Of a DNA stretch of 64,000 nucleotides, positions 1 to 8,970 are shown in pieces. The stretch's first letter is position 1; every line of letters starts with the position of its first letter. Source of the DNA: Mycobacterium sp. WUMAC-067 (lineage in GTDB: Bacteria; Actinomycetota; Actinomycetes; Mycobacteriales; Mycobacteriaceae); contig NZ_JAEKMI010000017.1 in the NCBI RefSeq assembly GCF_020217485.1, positions 52,992-116,991 of the forward strand, in the 5' to 3' direction. Both the position numbers and the translations under genes were made by a program. The notes under the pieces were generated by a model. It made no database searches, was not told the DNA's origin, and saw only the letters and a program-made list of their open reading frames with translations.

Positions 1-235
1 TTGGCGGCTCGGTGCGGGCAGATCCCGTCCGGGCGAGCACGTGCAGTTGGGCGCCGGGATCCGGGTGCACCGCCGCCCCGGCGAACCGGTCACGGCCGGC
101 GAGCCGCTGTTCACCCTCTACACCGACACCCCGGAGCGCTTCGGCGCGGCGCTCGCCGAGCTGGACGGCGGCTTCAGCGTCGGCGACACGGCCCCGGCTC
201 CCCGGCCGCTGATCATCGATCGGGTTGTCGCATGA
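1..235 (+). CDS. deoA: thymidine phosphorylase, C-terminal fragment
   Basis: Only the last 77 codons lie in the window, read in frame 2. The translated tail ([14 protein letters not shown] near the start, ending LIIDRVVA) matches the C-terminal domain of mycobacterial DeoA. The full enzyme splits thymidine with phosphate into thymine and deoxyribose-1-phosphate in the cytoplasm. The stop TGA at 233-235 overlaps the ATG of add (ATGA), so the two are translationally coupled and form a nucleoside salvage operon. The 5' part is cut by the window edge, so catalytic residues cannot be checked. The family match is from memory of the M. tuberculosis protein. Confidence 0.85.
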   Translation, partial: WRLGAGRSRPGEHVQLGAGIRVHRRPGEPVTAGEPLFTLYTDTPERFGAALAELDGGFSVGDTAPAPRPLIIDRVVA

Positions 236-1320
236 CCGCGCCGCTGGGCCTGGAGCAGATCCGCAAGGCACCCAAGGCCCTGCTGCACGATCACCTCGAC
301 GGCGGGCTGCGCCCGTCGACCGTGCTCGAGATCGCCGGGCAGATCGGCTACGACGAGCTGCCCGCCACCGATGTCGACGAGCTGGCGACGTGGTTTCGCA
401 CGCGTTCGCACAGCGGCTCGCTGGAGCGCTATCTGGAGCCGTTCTCACACACCGTCGCGGTGATGCAGACACCCGAGGCGCTGCATCGCGTCGCCTACGA
501 ATGCGTCGAAGACCTGGCCGCCGACTCGGTGGTCTACGCCGAGGTCCGGTTCGCGCCCGAGCTGCACATCGACCGCGGGATGTCCTTCGACGCGATCGTC
601 GACGCCGTGCTGGCCGGATTCGCCGACGGCGAGAAGGCCTGTGCCGGCGCCGGCCGTCCGATCGTGGTGCGCCTGCTGGTCACCGCCATGCGGCACGCGG
701 CGGTGTCCCGCGAGATCGCCGAGCTGGCAATCCGGTTCCGGGACAAGGGCGTTGTCGGCTTCGACATCGCCGGCGCCGAGGCCGGCAACCCGCCGACGCG
801 CCACCTGGATGCCTTCGAGTACATGCGAGACCACAACGCGCGCTTCACCATTCACGCCGGCGAGGCCTTCGGACTGCCGTCCATCCACGAGGCGATCGCG
901 TTCTGCGGCGCCGACCGGCTGGGCCACGGGGTGCGGATCGTCGACGACATCGACGTGCTGCCCGACGGGCAGGTCCGGTTGGGTCAGCAGGCGGCGATCC
1001 TGCGGGACAAGCGAATTCCGCTGGAACTGTGTCCGAGCTCGAACGTGCAGACTGGCGCCGTCAAGAGCATCGCCGAGCATCCGTTCGATCTGCTGGCCCG
1101 CGCCCGGTTCCGGGTGACCGTCAACACCGACAACCGGTTGATGAGCGACACCTTCATGAGTCGGGAGATGCTGCGCCTCGTGGAGGCGTTCGGCTACGGC
1201 TGGAGCGACCTCGAGCGGTTCACCATCAACGCGATGAAGTCCGCGTTCATCCCGTTCGACGAGCGGCTGGCGATCATCGACGAGGTGATCAAGCCGCGGT
1301 ACGCGGTGTTGATCGGCTGA
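232..1320 (+). CDS. add: adenosine deaminase
   Basis: This 362-residue protein deaminates adenosine (and deoxyadenosine) to inosine in purine salvage. Visible family features are [12 protein letters not shown] near residue 18 (the two metal-binding histidines), [10 protein letters not shown] near residue 205 (His and the catalytic Glu region), HGVRI near residue 235 and NTDNR near residue 300 with the metal-binding Asp. The length fits bacterial Add. The ATG at 232 overlaps the deoA stop and is preferred over an in-frame TTG at position 1, because the extra upstream residues are arginine-rich shadow of deoA. It ends 18 bases before the convergent gene at 1339. Confidence 0.95.
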   Translation: MTAPLGLEQIRKAPKALLHDHLDGGLRPSTVLEIAGQIGYDELPATDVDELATWFRTRSHSGSLERYLEPFSHTVAVMQTPEALHRVAYECVEDLAADSVVYAEVRFAPELHIDRGMSFDAIVDAVLAGFADGEKACAGAGRPIVVRLLVTAMRHAAVSREIAELAIRFRDKGVVGFDIAGAEAGNPPTRHLDAFEYMRDHNARFTIHAGEAFGLPSIHEAIAFCGADRLGHGVRIVDDIDVLPDGQVRLGQQAAILRDKRIPLELCPSSNVQTGAVKSIAEHPFDLLARARFRVTVNTDNRLMSDTFMSREMLRLVEAFGYGWSDLERFTINAMKSAFIPFDERLAIIDEVIKPRYAVLIG

Positions 1321-1338
1321 GCCGCCGGCGCGGCGTTC

Positions 1339-1815
1339 TCAGATGTGCCCGGGCATCCCCATCGACGGGTCGGCCGCCGGCGCCATCGGCGGTGGCTCCA
1401 CCATCGGCGGCGGGGCCATGGGCGGCGGTTCTATCGGCGCCGCGGCCATGGGCTCCGGGGGCGGCGGGGCGATGGGCGGCGCCGGGGGCGGCGGGGCGTA
1501 CGGGCCGCCCGCGCACACCGGGTCGCTGGGCATGCTGATGCAGCTCAAGTCCGCGGGGCCGGTGGGAGCGCCGCCCATGGCGTAGGGGCCGCCCTGGCAC
1601 TGCGCCAGCCCCGGCATCCCCGCACACCGGGGGTCCGACGGATTGGTGGGAAAGCCGGGATCGGGATCGTCGAGCGGCGCGGCGGGCGTGCGCGCGAAGC
1701 CGGGCGCCGCGTTCGCCGGGATGGTCGCGCCCGTCGCGGCCGTTCCCATAACCGCCACGGCCACAAGCGTTTTCGTCATTGCGCCGCGAAACCTCGAAGC
1801 CGTCAACCAGGTCAT
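1339..1815 (-). CDS. secreted proline-rich protein of unknown function
   Basis: The 158-residue product has an N-terminal signal peptide (hydrophobic stretch about residues 15-35, likely cut after ANA), then a short region with cysteine pairs, then a proline-rich C-terminal half with PPPP and PPPM runs. I do not recognise a specific function. It resembles the class of mycobacterial exported proline-rich proteins rather than the Mtp pilin found near here in M. tuberculosis. The start at 1815 has a strong G-rich ribosome site (GGGGGGAACG then ATG); ATG at 1779 is an alternative that would still keep a signal peptide. Export follows from the signal peptide. Confidence 0.7.
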   Translation of the reverse strand: MTWLTASRFRGAMTKTLVAVAVMGTAATGATIPANAAPGFARTPAAPLDDPDPGFPTNPSDPRCAGMPGLAQCQGGPYAMGGAPTGPADLSCISMPSDPVCAGGPYAPPPPAPPIAPPPPEPMAAAPIEPPPMAPPPMVEPPPMAPAADPSMGMPGHI

Positions 1816-1863
1816 CGTTCCCCCCGATATTTGCGGACCCGGGACGGTCCCCGAGTTGTTCGA

Positions 1864-2619
1864 TCAGTCTGCTCCACCGCGGCCAAATCCGGTAGCCCAT
1901 AAGGGATCCGGCTCGACGGACAGGCCGATGGCACGCACGGTGCCGGCCAGGTGGGTCTGGACCGCCCGCGCCGCTCGGGCCAGATCGCCGTCGCGCAGGG
2001 CTTCGGCGATACCCCGGTGTTCTTGCAGGATCGTGGCCACCCGATCGGGGTCGCGCAGCGTCGATTCGCCGATCATCCGCATCTGGCGGTCGCGCAGGGA
2101 CGCGTAGAAGCCGGAGACGATGGCGTTGCCCGACTCCTGCAGCGTGATGGCGTGGAAGGCGCGGTCGGCCTCCACAAACTCCCGCCAGTCCGCGGCGGCG
2201 GCCGCGTCGCGTTGCCGGGCGAGCTCGCCGGACAGGCGCCCGAACATGGAGGCGCACGCGGCGGCGCCGCGCCCGATCACCTTGGCGGCGGCGAACCGCT
2301 CCAGCACCAGCCGCGCCTCCATCACGGCGCGCACCTCGTCGGGCGACACCGGAACCACCAGGGCCCCCCGCTGGGGATACAGGCGCAGCAACCCCTCGGC
2401 CTCCAGCCGCAAAAAGGCCTCGCGCACGGGGGTGCGCGACATTCCCAGCGCGGTGGCCACGTCGCCCTCGCTGATCAGCTCGCCGCCGGGGTACTCGCCG
2501 GTGAGCACCCGCGTCTTGACGTAGTCCAGCGCGCGGTCCTTGGCCGTCCCCGTCCGCTTGTTCCTTGCTGCCACGCCGTCGCCCCTTTGGTAGCTAAGTC
2601 GTGTCTCAACCGTCCGCAT
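1864..2619 (-). CDS. GntR-family regulator, FCD subfamily
   Basis: A 251-residue transcription regulator. Residues about 22-90 form a winged helix-turn-helix with the typical ISEGDVATALGMSRTPVREA motif. Residues about 95-235 form an all-helical FCD ligand domain, with the metal-site residues of this family plausible at D (EFVEADRAFH) and the later histidines (QEHRGI, QTHLAG). FCD regulators usually repress a neighbouring catabolic gene and are released by an organic acid. It is divergent from the bicupin gene at 2720, with 100 bases between, so that gene is its most likely target. The inducer is unknown. Confidence 0.88.
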   Translation of the reverse strand: MRTVETRLSYQRGDGVAARNKRTGTAKDRALDYVKTRVLTGEYPGGELISEGDVATALGMSRTPVREAFLRLEAEGLLRLYPQRGALVVPVSPDEVRAVMEARLVLERFAAAKVIGRGAAACASMFGRLSGELARQRDAAAAADWREFVEADRAFHAITLQESGNAIVSGFYASLRDRQMRMIGESTLRDPDRVATILQEHRGIAEALRDGDLARAARAVQTHLAGTVRAIGLSVEPDPLWATGFGRGGAD

Positions 2620-2651
2620 GACCGTACACCCAAGGCGTCTACCTGCTGTGT

Positions 2652-2680
2652 TTGACGCTTAGATACAAGATAAATACTAT
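2652..2680 (+). promoter_or_regulatory. SigA-type promoter of the bicupin gene
   Basis: TTGACG (2652-2657) and TACTAT (2675-2680) are separated by exactly 17 bases, a good housekeeping promoter. Transcription would begin near 2687, giving a leader of about 33 bases with an AAGGGAGA ribosome site before the ATG at 2720. The promoter lies in the 100-base gap shared with the divergent FCD regulator. I did not find a convincing operator palindrome. Confidence 0.6.
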
Positions 2681-2719
2681 TCCGATACCAGACGTAGTTG
2701 AGCACCAAGGGAGACGGAC

Positions 2720-3739
2720 ATGCAACAGCTGGCGACGCCCAACCTGGACCCGACGGTGCCCGCGCCGATGGTCAACGTCGCCGAGTACGGGTTCGAAGGC
2801 CGGTTCGAAAAGTGGGCCGAGCAGGCCGAATACTTCGAGTACTCCCGGGCCGCCAACCCGATCGGCTCGGGGTTGACCCCGCGGGTGCCGATCAGGCGCT
2901 TCGGTCCCGAGCTCTACCTCGACGCGCCGACCGGCGTGATCCCGCTGGACCTGTCCGCCGAGCTGGGCGGCCCGGCCGGCGCGGCGACCAGCCCCGCGCT
3001 GCTGGCCAACTTCGTGCGCATCCGCGCGAACGAACAGATCGACACCCACCCCAACGCCACCTCGCAGCTGTATTACGTGCTCTACGGGCGGGGCTTCGCG
3101 GCGGTCAACGGCCGCCTGATCGAGTGGGAGAAGGGCGACTTCGTGACGCTGCCCGCCGGCGCGCGCTCGGTGTTCTACGCCGGCACCGACACGGCCATCT
3201 ACTGGGTGCACGACGAGCCCCTGATGCGCTACCTCGGCGCCGACGCGACCCGGCCCCGGTTCCGCGCGACCAAGTTCCGCCGCGCCGACGCCGTGGCCAA
3301 GCTGACCGAGATCGCGTCGCGCCCCGGCGCCAACGAGAAGAGCCGCGTCAGCGTCCTACTGGCCAACGCCGAGCAGGAGCAGACCCTGACCATCACGCAC
3401 GTGTTGTGGGCCATGTTCGGCGTGCTTCCGCCCCACCAGGTGCAGCGCCCGCACCGGCACCAGTCGGTCGCGCTGGACCTCATCCTGGATGCGCCCCCGG
3501 CCGGCTGCTACACGATGCTGGGCACGCGTCTCGACGAGCGCGGCGACATCGTCGATCCCATCCGGGTGGACTGGCAGGCCGGCTGCGCCTTCACCACCCC
3601 GCCCGGCATGTGGCACGCCCACTACAACGAGACCGACGAGCCCGCCCACCTGATCCCCGTCCAGGACGCCGGGCTGCAGACCCACCTGCGCAGCCTCGAC
3701 ATCAAGTTCACCCAGCGCCGCGATCTCGCCGCAGGGTGA
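2720..3739 (+). CDS. bicupin protein, gentisate dioxygenase-like
   Basis: A 339-residue protein with two cupin barrels. The first, about residues 90-165, contains THPNATSQLYYVLYGRG followed by a GDFVTLPAG strand. The second, about residues 225-320, contains QRPHRHQSVALDLILD and PPGMWHAHYN, supplying metal-binding histidines. This arrangement is that of gentisate 1,2-dioxygenase and related ring-cleaving or cupin proteins, but the substrate cannot be assigned from sequence. Cytoplasmic, no signal peptide. It has its own promoter at 2652-2680 and faces an FCD regulator, a common layout for aromatic or organic acid catabolism. The first barrel keeps fewer histidines than the second, so metal binding may be only in the second. 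Confidence 0.7.
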   Translation: MQQLATPNLDPTVPAPMVNVAEYGFEGRFEKWAEQAEYFEYSRAANPIGSGLTPRVPIRRFGPELYLDAPTGVIPLDLSAELGGPAGAATSPALLANFVRIRANEQIDTHPNATSQLYYVLYGRGFAAVNGRLIEWEKGDFVTLPAGARSVFYAGTDTAIYWVHDEPLMRYLGADATRPRFRATKFRRADAVAKLTEIASRPGANEKSRVSVLLANAEQEQTLTITHVLWAMFGVLPPHQVQRPHRHQSVALDLILDAPPAGCYTMLGTRLDERGDIVDPIRVDWQAGCAFTTPPGMWHAHYNETDEPAHLIPVQDAGLQTHLRSLDIKFTQRRDLAAG

Positions 3740-3787
3740 GCCGGGGCGCGATGCGGCGCCCAGATTTCACGCATAGTGTGGCTCGAC

Positions 3788-4795
3788 ATGAAGGTGCCGC
3801 TGCTGGGCCCGGTGTCGCTGACTGGATTCCAGAACCCCTGGTTCTTCCTGGCGCTGCTGGCGGTGCTGCTGGTGATCGGCCTCTACGTCGTGCAGCAATT
3901 CGCGCGCCGTCGCCGGGTGCTGCGGTTCGCCAACATGGAGGTCCTCGAGCGCGTCGCCCCGCCGCACCCGAGCCGGTGGCGGCACCTGCCGACCATCCTG
4001 CTGGCCGCGTCGCTGGTCCTGCTGACCACGGCGATGGCCGGGCCGACGTCTGACGTCCGGATCCCGCTCAACCGCGCGGTCGTGATGCTCGTCATCGACG
4101 TCTCGGAATCGATGGCCTCCAACGACGTTCCGCCCAACCGCCTGGCCGCGGCGAAGGAGGCCGGCAAGCAGTTCGCCGATCAGCTGACGCCCGCGATCAA
4201 CCTGGGGCTGGTGGAATTCGCGGCGAACGCCACGCTGCTGGTCCCCCCGACGACCAACCGCGGCGCGGTGAAGTCGGGCATCGACAGCCTGCAGCCGGCC
4301 CCGAAAACCGCTACGGGAGAAGGCATTTTCACCGCGTTGCAGGCGATCGCGACGGTCGGTTCGGTGATGGGCGGTGGCGAAGGCCCGCCGCCGGCGCGGA
4401 TCGTGCTGGAGTCCGACGGCGCCGAGAACGTGCCGCTGGACCCCAACGCCCCGCAGGGGGCGTTCACCGCGGCCCGGGCCGCCAAGGGCCAAGGCGTGCA
4501 GATATCGACGATCTCGTTCGGCACCCCGTACGGCACCGTCGATTACGAGGGCGCCACCATTCCCGTTCCGGTGGACGATCAGACCCTGCAGAAGATCTGC
4601 GAGATCACCGACGGTCAGGCGTTCCACGCCGACAGCCTGGACTCGCTGAGGAACGTGTACACGACGCTGCAGCGCCAAATCGGCTACGAAACCGTCAAGG
4701 GCGACGCGAGCCTGGCGTGGATGCTGCTCGGCGCCGTCGTGATGGCCGGCGCCGTGTTGGCCGGCCTGCTGCTGAACCGCAGGCTGCCCGCCTGA
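3788..4795 (+). CDS. VWA-domain membrane protein (Rv1481-like)
   Basis: A 335-residue membrane protein with two N-terminal membrane segments (about residues 17-37 and 65-85), a von Willebrand factor A domain (about 90-290) and a C-terminal membrane segment. The MIDAS motif appears as VIDVSESM, with the later metal-site threonine near PPTTNRG. The family matches M. tuberculosis Rv1481, which sits beside a MoxR ATPase; no MoxR gene is present here. Such proteins likely act in envelope protein assembly. The ATG at 3788 is chosen over a GTG at 3776 because its start matches the paralogue. A close paralogue lies convergently just downstream (4811-5803). Confidence 0.85.
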   Translation: MKVPLLGPVSLTGFQNPWFFLALLAVLLVIGLYVVQQFARRRRVLRFANMEVLERVAPPHPSRWRHLPTILLAASLVLLTTAMAGPTSDVRIPLNRAVVMLVIDVSESMASNDVPPNRLAAAKEAGKQFADQLTPAINLGLVEFAANATLLVPPTTNRGAVKSGIDSLQPAPKTATGEGIFTALQAIATVGSVMGGGEGPPPARIVLESDGAENVPLDPNAPQGAFTAARAAKGQGVQISTISFGTPYGTVDYEGATIPVPVDDQTLQKICEITDGQAFHADSLDSLRNVYTTLQRQIGYETVKGDASLAWMLLGAVVMAGAVLAGLLLNRRLPA

Positions 4796-4809
4796 CACCC
4801 CGGGCGGGC
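4786..4809. terminator. hairpin between convergent VWA genes
   Basis: GCCCGCC (4786-4792) pairs with GGCGGGC (4803-4809) around a 10-base loop. It spans the stop codon of the left gene and the gap to the convergent one, so it could stop transcription from both sides. There is no T-tract, which is usual in mycobacteria, so termination is only inferred. Confidence 0.35.
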
Positions 4810-4810
4810 G

Positions 4811-5803
4811 CTAGGTGGGCAGGCGCCGGTTGATCAGCAGCGCCAGCCCCGTCGCGATGAGGGCCGTCAGCACCCCGAGGCGCAGCCAGCCTGAGCTGCC
4901 CGGCCCCGGCACCGTGCGGTAGCCGATCTCGTTCTCGATCGCGTTGTAGCTCTTGTTGAGCTCGCCGATGTTGGTGGCGGTGTAGGGCTGCCCGCCCGAA
5001 AGCCGGGCGATCGTCTTCATCTGGTCGGTCGACACCGGGACCGCGACGCGCTGCCCGTCCATCTCGATCTCGCCGCCCTTGGTGCCGAATGAGATCGTCG
5101 AGATGGGCACGCCCTCGTCCTTGGCCAGGCGCGCCGCGGTGTAGACGCCGTCGTGCGGATCGCTGGGGTTGGAAGGCTTGTTCTCGCGGCCGTCGGAGAG
5201 CAGCACGATACGGGCCGGCGGCGGATTGTCGCCGCCGGTGACCGCCGTGGCGCCGATCGCGTGCAGGGCGGTGAAGATGGCTTGGCCGGTGGCCGTGCTG
5301 TCGGCGAAGTCCAGCTTCTTCAGCGCGTCGATGGTCGCCTGGTGCTGCGGGGTGGGCGGCACCAGCAAATAGGGTGTGCCGGCGAAGCCGACCAGCCCGA
5401 GGTTGATGCCCGGCGTCAGCTGGCTGGCGAACTGGCTGGCCGCCTGTTCGGCTGCCTTGAGCCGGTTGGGTTCGACGTCGGTCGCCCGCATGGACTGCGA
5501 CATGTCGATGACGAGCATGATGACGGCGCGGTTGCGCGGGATGCGCATGTCGTGGGTGGGGGTGGCCAGCGCGATGGTCAACAACGCCAGGCAGAGCAGC
5601 GACGCGGCGATCGGCAGGTGCCGCCACGGCGACTGCGCCACGGGGGCGTCGGTGTAGCGGTGCAGCCGTCGGTTGCGACGAGCCTGGACCATGACGTAGA
5701 TGGCCAGCAGGGCCAGGGGCACCAAACCGAACAGCAACATGCCCGGGCGTTGGAACCCGTAGAGCGGCAGCGGGCCGATTCCGGGAAGCGACACGTCACT
5801 CAA
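4811..5803 (-). CDS. VWA-domain membrane protein (Rv1481-like), second copy
   Basis: A 330-residue paralogue of the gene at 3788. It has the same plan: LPLYGFQRPG-type start, membrane segments about residues 20-40 and 65-85, a VWA domain with the MIDAS motif VIDMSQSM, and a C-terminal membrane segment ending NRRLPT. Shared blocks with its neighbour include [20 protein letters not shown] and ISTISFGT. The two genes face each other tail to tail with 15 bases between. They may be partners in one envelope complex or a duplication that has diverged. Function is inferred from the family only. Confidence 0.85.
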   Translation of the reverse strand: MSDVSLPGIGPLPLYGFQRPGMLLFGLVPLALLAIYVMVQARRNRRLHRYTDAPVAQSPWRHLPIAASLLCLALLTIALATPTHDMRIPRNRAVIMLVIDMSQSMRATDVEPNRLKAAEQAASQFASQLTPGINLGLVGFAGTPYLLVPPTPQHQATIDALKKLDFADSTATGQAIFTALHAIGATAVTGGDNPPPARIVLLSDGRENKPSNPSDPHDGVYTAARLAKDEGVPISTISFGTKGGEIEMDGQRVAVPVSTDQMKTIARLSGGQPYTATNIGELNKSYNAIENEIGYRTVPGPGSSGWLRLGVLTALIATGLALLINRRLPT

Positions 5804-5876
5804 CCTTCCCGTCTCCTGATGCTGCCGCCAGTAAAGAGGAGACTCGGGGACCCGTCAAACGTTCGGTAGCTCGCGG

Positions 5877-7178
5877 CTATTCGCGACGGAGCCGGCCCTC
5901 GACGAACTGCTCCAGCTTCTCCCACTCCCGCACCGCCGCGGCGTAGGGCGGCGACGGCTTGGTGACCGAGCCGGGCTCGAGCACGGCGGCCACCAATTTG
6001 CCCAGCGGCCGGGTGGTTTCGAGCGCCTTGTCCACCGCGGGATCCTCGGAGTAGTCGCCGATGTCGCGGAGCACCTCGACGGCCAGTTCCAGTTGCTCGC
6101 GGTCCACGGCGTCCGGCCCGTCGGCGAGGTCGTCGGCCAGACCGCTGAGCACATAGATGTTGTCGTCGGTGACCTCGACCGCCAGCGAGCCGTCGGTGGC
6201 GGCGGTGCGGATGTCGTCGTAGGTGCTCAGGTCCGACAGGTCGTGGTCGTGCTCGTCGGCCAGGTAGCGGGCCAGCGCGCGCTCGGACGGGAACACGCTG
6301 ATGCGCCCGTTGCGGCCCAGGAAGATCGGCTCGTCGTCGAGGTAGCAGCGCAGCGTGAAGAAGGTGCCCGAGCTCGTCATGATCCGGATCGGATCGATGC
6401 CCACCTGCAGCCAGAAGTCCTTGTCGCCGCCCAGCACCGCGGTGTCGCCGGCCGCCCGATCGTCGGTGTCGTCGTCCTCGGCGTCGGCGTCTTCTTCCGC
6501 GGTGTCGTCGTCGGCCTCGTCGGCGGCGGATTCCTCGAGGGCGTTCTCCTCGACGGCGTCTTCGGTTTCGTCCTCTTCCCGCTCCTCGGCCAGTTCGTCG
6601 GCGGCCTTGGCCGACAGCGCGTCGTCGACCTCGGGGGTGGTGGCGATGTCGTCGATCGCGCCCAGCACGTCGTCCCAGCTGCGCCCGATGACCTCGGCGA
6701 TCGCATGCCAGCGTTTGGCGCCGGCCTTGCCGGTGAAGTACTCGAGCCCGCCCGACACGGTGCCCAGGCTGGGGTTGCCGTTGAAGAACTTCGACACCGC
6801 CGCCAACTCGCACACCGATCCGATGGACGACACGATGGCCAGCGTGCCCGCCAGCGCGGCCACCGATTCCTCGGTGGGCTTCTCCGCGACCAACTCCTCG
6901 ACGGCGACCAGATCGAACTGCTTGTCCTCGGCGGGCTCGAAGTCATGCGCGTGCGCCGACGTCAGGTCCTTCCACGCCGGGTGGTCGGTCAGGTCGTTGT
7001 CGGTGTCGGACCGCACGAACGCCACCAGGTCGGCGACGGAGGAGAAGACGAACAGGTCTTCGTCCTTGCCCAGGAACGCCTCCCACTCGTCGCCGGAGTC
7101 ACGCCAGCGGGGCGCCCACACGGTGTAGCGATCACCGGCGGACAAGCTCAGGCGAATGGGCACGAGGTCAGCAGCCAT
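5877..7178 (-). CDS. conserved acidic protein (Rv3311-like)
   Basis: A 433-residue cytoplasmic protein conserved in mycobacteria, of unknown function. It starts MAADLVPIRLSL, has two conserved blocks (about residues 1-190 and 255-430), and between them a strongly acidic, low-complexity linker rich in E, D and A. The first block carries YTVWAPRWRDSGDEW and VCELAAVSKFFNGNP; the second carries DFWLQVGIDPIRIM and FTLRCYLDDEP. ATG at 7178 is chosen over an upstream one at 7223 because the first 15 residues of the longer form are not conserved with the M. tuberculosis homologue as I recall it. It lies downstream of sapM in the same direction. Confidence 0.85.
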   Translation of the reverse strand: MAADLVPIRLSLSAGDRYTVWAPRWRDSGDEWEAFLGKDEDLFVFSSVADLVAFVRSDTDNDLTDHPAWKDLTSAHAHDFEPAEDKQFDLVAVEELVAEKPTEESVAALAGTLAIVSSIGSVCELAAVSKFFNGNPSLGTVSGGLEYFTGKAGAKRWHAIAEVIGRSWDDVLGAIDDIATTPEVDDALSAKAADELAEEREEDETEDAVEENALEESAADEADDDTAEEDADAEDDDTDDRAAGDTAVLGGDKDFWLQVGIDPIRIMTSSGTFFTLRCYLDDEPIFLGRNGRISVFPSERALARYLADEHDHDLSDLSTYDDIRTAATDGSLAVEVTDDNIYVLSGLADDLADGPDAVDREQLELAVEVLRDIGDYSEDPAVDKALETTRPLGKLVAAVLEPGSVTKPSPPYAAAVREWEKLEQFVEGRLRRE

Positions 7179-7224
7179 GCGGCACAGAATAGCGACGGCC
7201 GGCGAAGCCGCCGCCATCAGCACA

Positions 7225-7271
7225 GGCGATCGCGAGCGCGGCGGAGCCGGGTGAAGCGGGTCGCCGCCATC
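7225..7271 (+). repeat. short dispersed palindromic-ended element, copy 1
   Basis: A 41-base core (GGCGATCGC ... GGGTCGCC, 7225-7265) plus GCCATC. The core is 37/41 identical to the copy at 49594-49634. Its ends are inverted (GGCGA/TCGCC) and the interior is partly self-complementary. The sequence CGCCGCCATCAGCAC occurs immediately on the left (ending 7223) and at the right end (7262-7276), so the copy sits between direct repeats. It lies in the gap between sapM and the Rv3311-like gene. Confidence 0.6.
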
Positions 7272-7282
7272 AGCACGGCGGG

Positions 7283-8173
7283 TTAGCCCCAGATGTCGGT
7301 GATGGGCGGCGCGCTGGCGGCATATCCCGTCTTGGGTAGCCCGTACATCTGCTCCACCGTGGAAAGCACGTTGTAGTGGTTGATCTGCTCGCCGTAGTTC
7401 CCGGGGCGGACGTGGGCGCCGTAGAACACCGTGGGGATCTGGTTGCGGCTGCCGTTATCGTCCTCGTCGAACGTCACGATCAGCAGGCTGTTGTTGGCCA
7501 CCGCCCAGTTGGCGTAACCGGACAGCTGGCGGTTGAGCCAGGTGTCGGCCTGCGCGATCGAGCCGTCGTGCATGTTGTTGTCGTTGTTGGGGATGACGAA
7601 CGACACGGTCGGCAGGCTGGCGTAGTTGCCCATCGGGAACGCGGAGAACGGCAGCGAGTTCGCCGCCGGCACGTTGGTGAAGTTGGCCCACGGGACGTGC
7701 TTGCGCGCGTACTTGCCCGCGGTGCACACGGGCGAGCCGACCGCGGGCAGGCCTTCGGCGAAGCCGACGAAGGTGTGGCCCGCGGCCAGCAATTCGGATC
7801 CGAGGTTGGGTGCCGCGCCGGCGTTGATCGGGCACAGGTCCTTGGTCACCCCGAAGGTGTTGCCGGCGAACAGCGCCAGGTAATTCGGTTCGCTGGGGTG
7901 TGTTTCGGCGTACGACTGCGTCATGTTCGCGCCGTTGGCGGCCAGGGAGGTGATGAAGGGCGCCGACTTGTTGCCGATGATGCCGTTCTCGGAACGGTTT
8001 TCCTCCACCACGATCACGATGTGCGCCGGCTGCGGAATGGCCGCTGCCGCAAGGCCTATGCGCGGGGTCAGCGGGCTTGCCGCCAGTCCCACCGATGCCA
8101 CCGCGCCGAGCGTCAGCAGGAGGCGATGCGCCCTGCCGAGCAGCCTTCTCGGACTTCGATTTTCGCGTGACAC
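7283..8173 (-). CDS. sapM: secreted acid phosphatase SapM
   Basis: A 296-residue exported phosphatase. In M. tuberculosis SapM dephosphorylates phosphatidylinositol 3-phosphate in the host and blocks phagosome maturation. The N-terminus has arginines followed by a hydrophobic signal segment (about residues 15-45). The mature part shows the phosphoesterase block [18 protein letters not shown], then [20 protein letters not shown] and [20 protein letters not shown] with conserved acidic and histidine residues. Length matches the family (about 299 in M. tuberculosis, from memory). It is divergent from upp with 92 bases between. Confidence 0.92.
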   Translation of the reverse strand: MSRENRSPRRLLGRAHRLLLTLGAVASVGLAASPLTPRIGLAAAAIPQPAHIVIVVEENRSENGIIGNKSAPFITSLAANGANMTQSYAETHPSEPNYLALFAGNTFGVTKDLCPINAGAAPNLGSELLAAGHTFVGFAEGLPAVGSPVCTAGKYARKHVPWANFTNVPAANSLPFSAFPMGNYASLPTVSFVIPNNDNNMHDGSIAQADTWLNRQLSGYANWAVANNSLLIVTFDEDDNGSRNQIPTVFYGAHVRPGNYGEQINHYNVLSTVEQMYGLPKTGYAASAPPITDIWG

Positions 8174-8265
8174 CCGGGGAGTATACGAACGCGCGTACGC
8201 CCTGGCCGGGACGAGCGCAAGCGTGTCAGAAGGGCTTTGCCCGATCGTTATATACCCTTCATGGG

Positions 8266-8970
8266 ATGGACGTGTGCGTGCTCGACCACCCGCTGGCCGC
8301 GGCCCGGCTGACCGTGCTGCGCGACGAACGCACCGACAACGCCGGGTTTCGAGCCGCGCTGCGCGAACTCACGCTGATGCTGGTCTACGAAGCCAGCCGG
8401 GAGGCACCGCGCAAGTCGATCAGGATCCGCACGCCGGTGGCCGCGACGACCGGGACACGACTGGTCAACGCGCCGCTGCTGGTTCCGGTGCTGCGCGCCG
8501 GGTTGGGCATGGTCGAGGCCGCCCAGGCCGCGATACCCGAGGCGGAGGTGGGCTTGGTCGGCGTCGCCCGCGACGAGGAAACCCTCCTGCCGGTCCCGTA
8601 TCTCGAGGCGCTGCCCGCCAAACTTGCGCGCCGCCCGGTGCTGGTCCTCGACCCCATGCTGGCCACCGGCGGGTCGATGGCGCACACCATCGGGCTGCTG
8701 CAACGCCGGGGCGCCACCGAGATCACCGTGCTGTGCGTGGTGGCCGCGCCGGAAGGCCTTGCCGCCGTGGGGAAAGCGGCGCCGAGCGCGCGGGTGTTCA
8801 CCGCCGCGGTCGACAAGGGTCTCAACAAGTCGGCCTATATCGTGCCGGGCCTCGGCGACGCGGGCGACCGCCAATTCGGGCCGAACCTGTTCACCAGTCC
8901 TGCATCGCAGCGACCAGCTCGGCGCGCAGGGCGCCGGCGCGCCGCCGCGAAGAATCCAGATCCTCGCTAG
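8266..8970 (+). CDS. upp: uracil phosphoribosyltransferase with C-terminal extension
   Basis: Makes UMP from uracil and PRPP in pyrimidine salvage. Residues [24 protein letters not shown] (PRPP loop) and the C-terminal [16 protein letters not shown] uracil-binding block are present. The usual enzyme ends right after FGPR/TK at about 207 residues. Here the frame runs about 27 further residues, basic and proline-rich, to 234. These extra codons overlap the 3' end of pmmB on the other strand (8891-8970). ATG at 8266 fits the family start MDVxVxDHPL. A TATAT box at 8249-8253 suggests a very short leader. Confidence 0.9.
   Translation: MDVCVLDHPLAAARLTVLRDERTDNAGFRAALRELTLMLVYEASREAPRKSIRIRTPVAATTGTRLVNAPLLVPVLRAGLGMVEAAQAAIPEAEVGLVGVARDEETLLPVPYLEALPAKLARRPVLVLDPMLATGGSMAHTIGLLQRRGATEITVLCVVAAPEGLAAVGKAAPSARVFTAAVDKGLNKSAYIVPGLGDAGDRQFGPNLFTSPASQRPARRAGRRRAAAKNPDPR

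Noticed and set aside
1339..1815. Proline-rich secreted protein as the Mtp pilin (Rv3312A)
   Set aside because: Position is similar but the sequence does not match Mtp as I recall it.
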